Shown: piece after piece, positions 1-6,620 of the stretch | Position numbering within the stretch: position 1 is the first letter of the stretch | Layout: the number at the start of each line of letters is the position of its first letter | DNA from: Hallerella sp964501065 | Lineage (GTDB): Bacteria > Fibrobacterota > Fibrobacteria > Fibrobacterales > Fibrobacteraceae | Assembly (NCBI GenBank): GCA_964501065.1 | Contig: CAZCRF010000055.1 | Span: 1 to 17,319, forward strand | Reading direction: 5' to 3' | Length of the DNA: 17,319 bases | Translations under genes and position numbers: made by a program | The notes under the pieces: generated by a model | Seen by the model: only the letters and a program-made list of their open reading frames with translations | What the model was told of the DNA's origin: nothing | Database searches by the model: none

Positions 1-35
1 TCGATGTTCGAAAAATCGTGCGAAATCATTTTCAC
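1..35 (-). CDS. Possible 5' end of an unidentified gene (partial)
   Basis: Reading leftwards, a GTG at 35 opens a frame (VKMISHDFSNI) that stays open to the window edge. A GGAGAG Shine-Dalgarno-like sequence (plus-strand ctctcc, 42-47) lies about 8 nt upstream, and an ATG at 29 is a second possible start. It follows the zinc-ribbon gene on the same strand by about 22 nt, so the two could be cotranscribed. Only eleven codons are visible, which is too few to name a product. The call rests on the ribosome-binding site and on strand agreement alone. Confidence 0.3.
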   Translation of the reverse strand, partial: MKMISHDFSNI

Positions 36-57
36 TGCATACTCTCCGTTTTTCCTT

Positions 58-234
58 TCAATTTACATTCTCCCGCGCCGCAGCGCAACTCCAGCCGACC
101 TCGAAGCCGTAAAAATCCTCGTAGCAGCGGGGGCAAAAGAATTTGTACCCGGTGACGAACGACTCCTTCAAGCTCCCACCGCAACGGGGGCATTTGGCGG
201 CGGTGTAGAGCGGTTTCTTCAAATCGTGTTTCAT
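58..234 (-). CDS. Small zinc-ribbon protein
   Basis: A 58-residue protein starting MKHDLKKPLY. It carries two CPxC knuckles, CPRCGG and CPRCYE, about 20 residues apart, followed by a further Cys in GWSC. This is the usual geometry of a short zinc ribbon (TFIIB or rubredoxin-like), probably binding one Zn2+. No catalytic domain is present, so a role as a nucleic-acid-binding or adaptor protein is only a guess. An in-frame ATG at 270 would add twelve residues. Neither start has a strong ribosome-binding site; I prefer the inner one because the extension has no recognisable feature. The plus-strand frame over the same bases (4-306) lacks any motif and is taken as a shadow. Confidence 0.6.
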   Translation of the reverse strand: MKHDLKKPLYTAAKCPRCGGSLKESFVTGYKFFCPRCYEDFYGFEVGWSCAAARENVN

Positions 235-332
235 GGTCTGTCTCAGGGATTCAAAACATCCAACGGGCATACAGTGTATTTGTTGCGTTCGCTAAAAACG
301 GAATGAACGGACACCATTGCGGAAGTTTTCGG

Positions 333-351
333 GGAGGCCGGGAACGCCTCC
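333..351. repeat. Short inverted repeat (hairpin)
   Basis: Arms GGAGGC (333-338) and GCCTCC (346-351) are perfect complements around a 7-nt loop. No T-tract follows on either strand, so it is not a typical intrinsic terminator. It lies in the spacer between the zinc-ribbon gene and hisC. Confidence 0.35.
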
Positions 352-391
352 GAGGCTCGATGCGCATTGGATGCACACCGGGGGCGCGAGG

Positions 392-406
392 CCTTGCGGC
401 GCAAGG
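392..406. repeat. Short inverted repeat (hairpin)
   Basis: CCTTGC (392-397) and GCAAGG (401-406) form a perfect 6-bp stem with a 3-nt loop GGC. It stands just before the CCCTA-rich repeat. There is no U-run after it, so a terminator role is doubtful. Confidence 0.35.
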
Positions 407-424
407 AATTTCAACAGTTCCTAA

Positions 425-505
425 CCTCTAGCCCTAATCCCTATTCTGTCCGCGTTGACGTCACTTCCCTCTAGCTCCTGACCCCTATTCCCTAATCCCT
501 GACAC
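425..505. repeat. CCCTA-rich imperfect repeat in intergenic spacer
   Basis: A low-complexity stretch built from CCTCTAGC, CCTAATCCCTA and CCCTATTC words. One copy runs about 425-446 and a second, longer and rearranged copy about 468-505; between them is a palindrome TGACGTCA (456-463). Read on the other strand it is TAGGGATTAGGG-like. No open frame, tRNA or rRNA feature is visible in the whole 307-590 spacer. It may be a genome-wide intergenic repeat family, but one window cannot show that. Confidence 0.5.
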
Positions 506-591
506 TATCCGGTTTACAGTCCACTCCCACCGGCACGAGCTGTGTCAGGGGAGAAAATCTTCGTTCGCCGGGAACGTAAATCCCTTTTTTC

Positions 592-600
592 TAAATTCTG
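592..600 (+). promoter_or_regulatory. Putative -10/-7 type box for hisC
   Basis: TAAATTCTG matches loosely the TAnnTTT(T/G/C) word seen upstream of other genes in this window. It is followed by an AGAGG ribosome-binding site (about 605-609) and the hisC ATG at 615, leaving room for a short leader. No convincing -35 element is apparent. Confidence 0.3.
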
Positions 601-614
601 CCCAAGAGGTTTTT

Positions 615-1709
615 ATGATTCAAACTCGAAAAGAATTGGAAAAGATTTCCGATTACGTTCCCGGGAAGTCCATCGAAGAAATTTGTGAACAGTACGGTCT
701 TGAGTGTGCCGTGAAGCTCGCATCGAATGAAAATCCGCTCGGCCCCTCGCCCGAAGCCGTCGAAGCTTTTTTGAAGACCGCGACGTCCTTGCATCTTTAT
801 CCGCGAGGGAACGCGCCGCATTTGATTTCCGCCCTTTCTGAAAAATTCGGAGTCCCTGCGGACAGGATTGTCATCGGCAACGGCTCCGACGAAATCATCG
901 ACATGGTGGGGAAGGCTTATTTCCGTCCGGGAGACGAAGTGCTCGGCATTCGGGCGACTTTTTCCGTTTACAAATCGACCGCTGAACTTTACGGTGCAAA
1001 GTTCATTTCCGTCGCCGAAGACGAAAAACGTCCGCCGCTTTCCGCTTATCTGGATTCCCTTTCGGAAAGGACGCGCGCCGTTTTCATCTGCAACCCGAAC
1101 AATCCGACTGGGGCTTATTACGGCGAAACGGAAGTGCTTGAATTCCTTTCCCAAGTTCCGCAGAACGTGCTGGTCTTCATCGACGAAGCTTATTCGGAAT
1201 TCGCCGTGGCCCGGGACTTCCCGAAGCTTCTGCCCCACTTGGACGCTTTCCCGAATTTGATGCTCAACCGCACGTTCAGCAAAATCTATGGGCTTGCGGG
1301 GCTTCGCATCGGCTACGCTTTTTCAAGCCCGGAGGTGATTTCCGCCATTTGGAAGGTGAAGCCGCCGTTCGACGTGAATCTGCCGGCGCAGGCTGCGGCG
1401 ACCGCCGCCCTGAAAGACGCCGCCCATCTCCAGAGGACTTTGGATTTGAACGCTGCGGGGAAGCTCGTTCTTTCGGAAGCATTCGCCTCTTTGGGTTTTG
1501 AAGTGCTTCCGACCGAGGCGAACTTCGTCTGCATCCGCATCGGGGAAAAGTGCGGGGAGCTTGTCCGCTTTTTGGAAAGGAACGGGATGATTGTCCGCTA
1601 TCTGAAGAGCTTCGGCCTTCCGGAATGGATTCGCGTCACCATTGGAAAGCCGGAGGAAAACTCCCTGCTCGTGAATTTGGTGAAAAAATGGGTGGCGGAA
1701 AATGTCTGA
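615..1709 (+). CDS. hisC: Histidinol-phosphate aminotransferase
   Basis: A PLP-dependent class I/II aminotransferase of 364 residues, the normal length for HisC. It converts imidazole-acetol phosphate plus glutamate to histidinol phosphate plus 2-oxoglutarate in cytosolic histidine synthesis. Visible landmarks are SNENPLGPSP at 37-46, GNGSDE at 88-93, CNPNNPTG at 159-166, DEAY at 190-193, and FSKIYGLAGLRIGY at 221-234, where K223 should form the Schiff base with PLP. The C-terminal WIRVTIG at 338-344 holds the expected substrate-binding Arg340. The start is fixed by an AGAGG ribosome-binding site 5 nt upstream. The next gene overlaps it by 8 bp and probably encodes the following enzyme of the pathway, which supports HisC over a related aromatic aminotransferase. 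Confidence 0.93.
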   Translation: MIQTRKELEKISDYVPGKSIEEICEQYGLECAVKLASNENPLGPSPEAVEAFLKTATSLHLYPRGNAPHLISALSEKFGVPADRIVIGNGSDEIIDMVGKAYFRPGDEVLGIRATFSVYKSTAELYGAKFISVAEDEKRPPLSAYLDSLSERTRAVFICNPNNPTGAYYGETEVLEFLSQVPQNVLVFIDEAYSEFAVARDFPKLLPHLDAFPNLMLNRTFSKIYGLAGLRIGYAFSSPEVISAIWKVKPPFDVNLPAQAAATAALKDAAHLQRTLDLNAAGKLVLSEAFASLGFEVLPTEANFVCIRIGEKCGELVRFLERNGMIVRYLKSFGLPEWIRVTIGKPEENSLLVNLVKKWVAENV

Positions 1710-2505
1710 AGTGCGGGATCTTTTGGAAATCGCCCGACTGGCGGCGAAACAGGCTTCGCGCGAAATCCTCTCCCGATTCGAAACGGGACTTTCCGTGGAA
1801 TGGAAGCCGGACAACACGCCGGTGACGGCTGCGGACAAGGCGGCGGAGGAGAGCCTCCGCGAAGTCCTTTCAAAGGAAACCCCGGGCTTTGGATTCATCG
1901 GGGAGGAGTTCGGCGTGGAGAATCCGTCAGCGGAATACAAGTGGATTTTCGACCCGATCGACGGTACGAAGTCCTTTATCCGGGGCGTGCCGCTCTTCGG
2001 CACTCTCATCGGGCTGTATCGGAAATCGGAACCGTTGGTGGGCGTCATCAGTTTGCCGGCTCTTGGGCACGCGCTTTACGCCGGGAAGGGTTGCGGAGCA
2101 TTCGTCGACGGAAATCGAGTACGCTGCTCCGAGGTCTCCGGGCTTTCGCGAGGGTGCGTCCTTTCGGGGACGGTGAACACTTTCGACGGCTTGGGGCTTT
2201 CCGAAAATTTTGAACGTTACCGCAAGTCGGCGATGCTCTACCGCGGATGGGGGGATTGCTACGGATACTTCCTCGTGGCGACGGGGCGCGCCGAGGCGAT
2301 GGTGGATCCGGTGGTCTCGCTTTGGGACATCGCCGCCTTCCCGACCATTTTCGAAGAGGCTGGCGGAAAATTTTCCCTCTTGGACGGAAGCTCCGAACTC
2401 TTCCTCCCGGACGGCACGCCTTCAAGACCGATTCACGAAGGCTATTCGGCAGTCGCGGCGAATGCTCCGCTTTTCCGGGAAGTTCTCGGATTCTTCAACG
2501 GTTGA
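1702..2505 (+). CDS. hisN: Inositol-monophosphatase-family phosphatase, probable histidinol-phosphatase
   Basis: A 267-residue Mg2+/Li+-dependent phosphatase of the inositol monophosphatase fold. Metal-binding motifs are in place: GEE at 67-69, DPIDGTKSF at 84-92 and WDIAA at 208-212. Family members hydrolyse inositol phosphate, fructose-1,6-bisphosphate, PAP or histidinol phosphate, and sequence alone does not settle the substrate. Its ATG lies inside the end of hisC (8-bp overlap), which makes translational coupling likely and argues for HisN, the enzyme turning histidinol phosphate into histidinol. This is an inference from context. Its stop codon lies only 17 bp from the stop of the convergent asnS, and no terminator hairpin is visible between them. 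Confidence 0.85.
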   Translation: MSEVRDLLEIARLAAKQASREILSRFETGLSVEWKPDNTPVTAADKAAEESLREVLSKETPGFGFIGEEFGVENPSAEYKWIFDPIDGTKSFIRGVPLFGTLIGLYRKSEPLVGVISLPALGHALYAGKGCGAFVDGNRVRCSEVSGLSRGCVLSGTVNTFDGLGLSENFERYRKSAMLYRGWGDCYGYFLVATGRAEAMVDPVVSLWDIAAFPTIFEEAGGKFSLLDGSSELFLPDGTPSRPIHEGYSAVAANAPLFREVLGFFNG

Positions 2506-2522
2506 CTTCCATTTCCGCCGAT

Positions 2523-3821
2523 TCATGGCCTGAGCCTGTGCGGCAAGCGCGGGAATGCTCCCGTTTCGCGGACGTGCGGCAGGTTGCAGATCCAGGCGAC
2601 GGTGCGCTCTAGCCCAAGCCCGAATCCGGCGTGGGGGACGGAACCGTATCTGCGGACATCCAAATACCAGGAGTAGACTTCCGGGGAGAGGCCTTGTTTC
2701 TTGACTGCGTCTTCGAGCGTCTTCAAGTCTTCTTCGCGCTGTCCGCCGCCGATGATTTCGCCGAACCCTTCCGGGGCGAGAATGTCCATGTTGCGCACGA
2801 CCTTCGGATTCTCCGCGCTCCGCTTCATGTAGAACGGCTTGATTTCCGCAGGGTAGTCGTAGACGATGACGGGGCGTTCGAAGTGGCTGCCGACAATCGT
2901 TTCGTCCGCACCGCCGAAGTCGTCTCCCCATTGGAATGGCGCTCCGGACTTTTGGATGATTTCGACTGCGTCCGTGTAGCTGATGCGCGCGAACGGTTCG
3001 TTCGCCGTGATTTCAAGTGCCTTGGTGTCGCGCCCGATTCTCGAAAGTTCTCCGGCGCATTCGGAAAGTACGGATTTGACGATTTCCTTGACCAGGCCTT
3101 CGGCCAGTTCCATGTCACCGTCGAGGTCCATGTAGGCGACTTCCGGTTCGACCATCCAGAATTCCGTCAGGTGGCGGCGCGTGTTGGAGTTTTCCGCGCG
3201 GAATGTGGGCCCGAAGCAGTACGCCCTGCCGAAGGCGGATGCCGCCGCTTCCATGTAGAGCTGCCCACTTTGGGAAAGGTAAGCCGTTTCGTCGAAGTAG
3301 GGGGTGGAGAAGAGCGTACTCGAACCTTCGCATTCGTTCGGCGTGAATATCGGAGCGTCGACCAGGGTGAAGTCCCGTTCGTCGAAGTAGCGGCGGATGG
3401 CGGCTTCGATGTGGTGGCGTATCGTGAGTATCGCGTGCTCCCGGGGGCTTCGTATCCAGAGGTGGCGGCGATCCATGAGGAAGTCCGTGCCGTGCTCCTT
3501 CGGAGTTATCGGGTAATTTTCCGTTTTGGAAACGAGTTCCACGTGGGAGGCGATGATTTCGATTCCGCCGGGAGCCTTTGGCGAAGAGACTGCGCGCCCC
3601 TTGACGCGGATGGCGCTTTCTTGCGTCAAATGCTTGATTTGTTCGAAATCTTCGGCGGGGACGTCCGTGACGGAGGCGACGACTTGGAGGAATCCCGTGC
3701 CGTCCCGGAATTGGATGAAGGCGATTTTCCCGGAGCCGCGGACTCTTGTCGCCCAGCCGGCGAGTTCCACGTCTTGTCCGATGTAATCCTTCAAATGGCG
3801 AATGTAAATCTTTTGAAGCAT
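2523..3821 (-). CDS. asnS: Asparaginyl-tRNA synthetase
   Basis: A class II aminoacyl-tRNA synthetase of 432 residues, within the normal AsnRS range. It charges tRNA-Asn with asparagine using ATP in the cytosol. An N-terminal OB-fold anticodon-binding domain covers about 1-105, including the V-x-L-x-G-W start of the fold at 18-23 and FIQFRDGTGFLQ at 35-46. Motif 2 is FRAENSNTRRHLTEFWMVEPE-like at 207-227 and motif 3 is GFGLGLERTVAW at 399-410. The frame is open far upstream, but homology begins at the ATG at 3821. That start has no ribosome-binding site and a TATTTTTTG box ends only 3 nt before it, suggesting a leaderless mRNA. The C-terminus, ETGAFPRLPHRLRP, departs from the usual ETIPFPR...YRIYP ending. 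The long antisense frame at 2631-3914 is a shadow. Confidence 0.95.
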   Translation of the reverse strand: MLQKIYIRHLKDYIGQDVELAGWATRVRGSGKIAFIQFRDGTGFLQVVASVTDVPAEDFEQIKHLTQESAIRVKGRAVSSPKAPGGIEIIASHVELVSKTENYPITPKEHGTDFLMDRRHLWIRSPREHAILTIRHHIEAAIRRYFDERDFTLVDAPIFTPNECEGSSTLFSTPYFDETAYLSQSGQLYMEAAASAFGRAYCFGPTFRAENSNTRRHLTEFWMVEPEVAYMDLDGDMELAEGLVKEIVKSVLSECAGELSRIGRDTKALEITANEPFARISYTDAVEIIQKSGAPFQWGDDFGGADETIVGSHFERPVIVYDYPAEIKPFYMKRSAENPKVVRNMDILAPEGFGEIIGGGQREEDLKTLEDAVKKQGLSPEVYSWYLDVRRYGSVPHAGFGLGLERTVAWICNLPHVRETGAFPRLPHRLRP

Positions 3822-3824
3822 GCG

Positions 3825-3833
3825 CAAAAAATA
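3825..3833 (-). promoter_or_regulatory. Promoter box directly upstream of asnS
   Basis: On the minus strand TATTTTTTG is followed by CGC and then the asnS ATG. It matches TAnnTTT(T/G/C). In Bacteroidetes-type promoters a TAnnTTTG box sits only a few bases before the transcription start, which here would be at or next to the A of ATG. The Shine-Dalgarno sequence is absent. Confidence 0.45.
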
Positions 3834-3866
3834 GACAAATCCGATTTCCGCGTTCGAGAAATTTTG

Positions 3867-3893
3867 GAAATGCCGCCTTGCGGAACGCATTTC
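3867..3893. repeat. Compound inverted repeat in the asnS / lipoprotein divergent region
   Basis: Outer arms GAAATGC (3867-3873) and GCATTTC (3887-3893) are perfect complements. Inside lies a smaller hairpin, CGC-CTT-GCG. It sits about midway between the two divergent start codons, 45 nt from asnS and 30 nt from the lipoprotein gene, where an operator for one or both promoters would be placed. No matching repressor gene is visible in the window. Confidence 0.45.
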
Positions 3894-3902
3894 GCCACTG
3901 GG

Positions 3903-3920
3903 GAAAATTTGTAAATTTTC
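3903..3920. promoter_or_regulatory. Perfect AT-rich palindrome overlapping the promoter box of the TIGR02171 gene
   Basis: GAAAATTT (3903-3910), GT, AAATTTTC (3913-3920): 8-bp perfect arms around a 2-bp centre, ending 3 nt before the ATG at 3924. The right half together with the preceding T (3912-3920) is TAAATTTTC, fitting TAnnTTT(T/G/C) at the same 3-nt spacing seen for asnS and for the CBM9-like gene. A palindrome covering a -10/-7 box is a good operator candidate. There is no Shine-Dalgarno sequence. Confidence 0.5.
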
Positions 3921-3923
3921 GAC

Positions 3924-6620
3924 ATGAAATGGTTTCTTTTGCTGGTGCCGTTCCTTTCGATTGTGATGCTTTCCGCTTGCGCGGACGAGGCTTCTTCCGC
4001 AAATCGGGTGGGCAATTCTTTTGAAGATTTCTTGTGGATTCGCTCGAAGGGGAAGTCCGTCGTCTTGGAAGCGTCGAACGTGGAAGTCTCTTTCACTTAT
4101 GACTATTACATCGGGGAACACGAAGTGACGCAGGGGGAATACGGGGAGCTGATGGGAGTTTCCGTGCCGGAAGAGGGGTTGAATCTCCCCACGACGGACG
4201 TGACTTGGTATGGTGCCGTCCTGTATGCGAATGCGCTTTCGAAAAAACGCAAACTCGATACGGTTTACACTTACACAGCGAAAACGCGTGATTCGGAAGG
4301 GCGAATCGTTTTTCTTGAAAATTTCAAGACGGATTTCGGCAAGGACGGTTATCGTCTTCCGACGGAAGCGGAATGGGTTTATGCGGCGACTCCCGGTTGG
4401 AATCCTTCGCTTCGGGGCTGGACCTCCGAAAATTCGGAATATCGTCTTCACTCCGTTTGTTCGTTGGAAAGGGATGGAAGCGGGCTTTGCGATATGGCTG
4501 GCAATGCGATGGAATGGGTGGGCGACTGGATGTCCGGAGTGTCGGACACGTCTGTCGTGAATTTTGTCGGCGGCGCAGGACCGAATTCCCTGAACGAGTG
4601 CGTCGTCAAGGGCGGAAGCTTCCGGAACGCGGCGGCGAACTTGAATTTGAAGAACCGAGGCGATGTCTACACGGTGACTCCTTCGATGTCTGCGGATTAC
4701 GTCGGCTTCCGGCTTGCCCGTGGAACGATTCCTTCGCCGCAGGCGGTGGAGTCGGAGAAAAGGGAATCCGATTGGGACGTTTCCGTTCTGGTGGCTTCGA
4801 CGGAAGTCCGGAAAATCTTCGGGACTTACAATGCGAAGCTCGCCTTCCGCGACGACGAGACGGGGAACGTGGGCTTCGTGAGTTTCGCTTCGTCGAATCC
4901 TCGCGTGACGGAAATCGCGGACACGATCGACGCCTACCACCCGGCGATAAGCCCGGACGGGAAGCGCGTCGCGCTCTGCACGAAGCCTGAGGGAATTTCG
5001 GGGAAGTCCGAACTCTACGTCCGGGACCTCGACGTGAACGGTTCGGGACTGGTGAAGCTCGACGTGGAAAGCGCGGCGATTCCGCGGTGGCGGGTCGTGG
5101 GCGCGGACACGCAAATCGTCTACGTGACGGATGCCGGGAACAACTCCGACGCGGCGGAATGGAAGTCCGGTTCGACGTGGGCGGTGACTTTCGCGGACGG
5201 CAAGTTCGGCGAGCCGCAGAAGCTCTTCGACGGGACTTACAACGGCGGAGTCTCGGCGGACGGGAATTTGGCGGTGACGGGGGCGAGGCTCTTGCGCGCG
5301 AACGTGGACGGGAAGGAGGCTGTCTGGTTCGGCGGGGAGCAGGCGTGCAACGCTTCGCTCGCGGACTCTTCGAAGCGGACTCTCTTCCTCGACTTCGGCA
5401 GTTCAACGGGGATGGAATTCTCCGGGAAGGCTTACAACGCGCACGAGATGCTCCTGGTCGCGGACAGCGCGGGCAGCCTTGTGGAAATGATTCCCGCGCC
5501 AAGCGGTTACGCGTTCGACCACACGGAATGGGTCCCGGGCAAGGATGGCTTCGCCGTATCGACGCTCACGGATGCGGAAGGCGCGCATGCGAAGGTCGCC
5601 TTGGAGAAAGTCTCGGACTCGAGCGTCGTGGAACTTTTGGAAGGCGCGGAACTGTGGCATCCGGACCTTTGGGTGGGGAAGTCGGGCGCGTCGAACTTCG
5701 AACTCGACCCGGACAGCGCGGGGGTGTATTATTCGTCCGCAGGAACTCTTGGTGATTACGTGATGCGGATCAAGATGGAGCTTCTCTGGCGTTACAAGGA
5801 TTCGGCAAATGTCGTCGTGCTGGGGTCTTCGAGACCGCTCAATGCAGTCAGTGCACAAGAATTTTCCTCTGATTACTTTGTCTTAAATTTGGCGCAAACG
5901 CCCAATTCAATGTTCCTCTCTAGGGAGATTCTAGAAAAGTATGTTTACCCACATGTCTCCGGGTTAAAATACCTTGTCTTGTCGCTGGATATTGATTTTT
6001 GGTGGAAAACCGAAGGAATGTATGATGCTTCTTTAGACTATTATCAACTGCGATATCCCGGCTACGCTTACGATAAAAATCATGATTATTGGGAAGTCGG
6101 CTGTCCGATGGGTCTTTTGGATTTGGCGGAGAATGGTCCGGGAGGTCAAGCTGAAAATCCCGAACTTTATTCCGTGTACGCGCAGGATCATGGTCGGGCT
6201 TTTATGAATTGCATCTCTTGGGGGGGCGAAGAACCGCAAATCAGCATCGATAGTACTTTTTACGACGGCAAGCCGGAGCTTGTGGAAAATAATCTGGCAG
6301 TTCTCCGTAGCATTATCGAATCGGCAGCCGAAAAAAACGTTCATGTCATCGGACTTATCCTTCCGCAGAGTCCCGCCTACAAAACGACTGGAGCGTATGG
6401 CCGTTACGGACTTCGGCGCAGCAGGGCTGAAACCTTGATCGAAGAAATTCGAGCATTGGAATCGGAATCCCAAAACTTCACGCTGATGGATGAAAATAAA
6501 TTTGGCAATCACGATTACGGAGATGATATGGCGATGGATTATGATCACCTGTGTTATCGGGGGGCTGCCAAAATTTCCGCCCGTCTCGATTCGCTGCTCC
6601 AAACGTTGGTTTTGAAATGA
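3924..6620 (+). CDS. TIGR02171-family lipoprotein: FGE-like, PD40 propeller and SGNH-like domains
   Basis: An 898-residue exported protein. MKWFLLLVPFLSIVMLSAC ends in a lipobox (LSAC, Cys19), so it is probably membrane-anchored. Residues about 30-270 form a formylglycine-generating-enzyme/sulfatase-modifying-factor-like domain (GEHEVTQGEY 64-73, YRLPTEAEWVYAA 143-155, MAGNAMEWVGDW 191-202, VVKGGSFRN 227-235, GFRLAR 261-266). Residues about 285-586 are a PD40/TolB-like propeller (YHPAISPDGKRVA 338-350), closing at HPDLWVGK 579-586. Residues about 610-898 resemble an SGNH/GDSL fold, with GSSR at 634-637 and a D-x-x-H-like DYDH at 872-875. The molecular function is unknown, and the FGE domain may be structural rather than catalytic. 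Composition falls from roughly 60% to about 41% G+C after about nt 5850, inside the last domain. It is coupled to the next gene by an ATGA overlap. Confidence 0.88.
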   Translation: MKWFLLLVPFLSIVMLSACADEASSANRVGNSFEDFLWIRSKGKSVVLEASNVEVSFTYDYYIGEHEVTQGEYGELMGVSVPEEGLNLPTTDVTWYGAVLYANALSKKRKLDTVYTYTAKTRDSEGRIVFLENFKTDFGKDGYRLPTEAEWVYAATPGWNPSLRGWTSENSEYRLHSVCSLERDGSGLCDMAGNAMEWVGDWMSGVSDTSVVNFVGGAGPNSLNECVVKGGSFRNAAANLNLKNRGDVYTVTPSMSADYVGFRLARGTIPSPQAVESEKRESDWDVSVLVASTEVRKIFGTYNAKLAFRDDETGNVGFVSFASSNPRVTEIADTIDAYHPAISPDGKRVALCTKPEGISGKSELYVRDLDVNGSGLVKLDVESAAIPRWRVVGADTQIVYVTDAGNNSDAAEWKSGSTWAVTFADGKFGEPQKLFDGTYNGGVSADGNLAVTGARLLRANVDGKEAVWFGGEQACNASLADSSKRTLFLDFGSSTGMEFSGKAYNAHEMLLVADSAGSLVEMIPAPSGYAFDHTEWVPGKDGFAVSTLTDAEGAHAKVALEKVSDSSVVELLEGAELWHPDLWVGKSGASNFELDPDSAGVYYSSAGTLGDYVMRIKMELLWRYKDSANVVVLGSSRPLNAVSAQEFSSDYFVLNLAQTPNSMFLSREILEKYVYPHVSGLKYLVLSLDIDFWWKTEGMYDASLDYYQLRYPGYAYDKNHDYWEVGCPMGLLDLAENGPGGQAENPELYSVYAQDHGRAFMNCISWGGEEPQISIDSTFYDGKPELVENNLAVLRSIIESAAEKNVHVIGLILPQSPAYKTTGAYGRYGLRRSRAETLIEEIRALESESQNFTLMDENKFGNHDYGDDMAMDYDHLCYRGAAKISARLDSLLQTLVLK

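Noticed and set aside
4..306. Plus-strand 100-codon frame at the left edge
   Set aside because: It lies opposite the zinc-ribbon gene, which has paired CPxC motifs; the plus frame has none.
562..590. CGTTC-GCCGG-GAACG hairpin before a T-run, upstream of hisC
   Set aside because: A 5-bp stem and 8 nt between stem and T-run make a poor terminator; it could be part of the hisC promoter region.
307..590. tRNA or other structured RNA in the first spacer
   Set aside because: No cloverleaf, T-loop GTTCGA-type consensus or 3' CCA context could be found.
2631..3914. A 427-codon plus-strand open frame opposite asnS
   Set aside because: It is codon-aligned antisense of a clear AsnRS gene and shows no motif or ribosome-binding site; long antisense frames are expected in such G+C-rich codons.
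3822..5114. Upstream extension of the asnS frame
   Set aside because: The frame lacks stops, but the extension is Arg-rich antisense of the lipoprotein gene and AsnRS homology begins at 3821.
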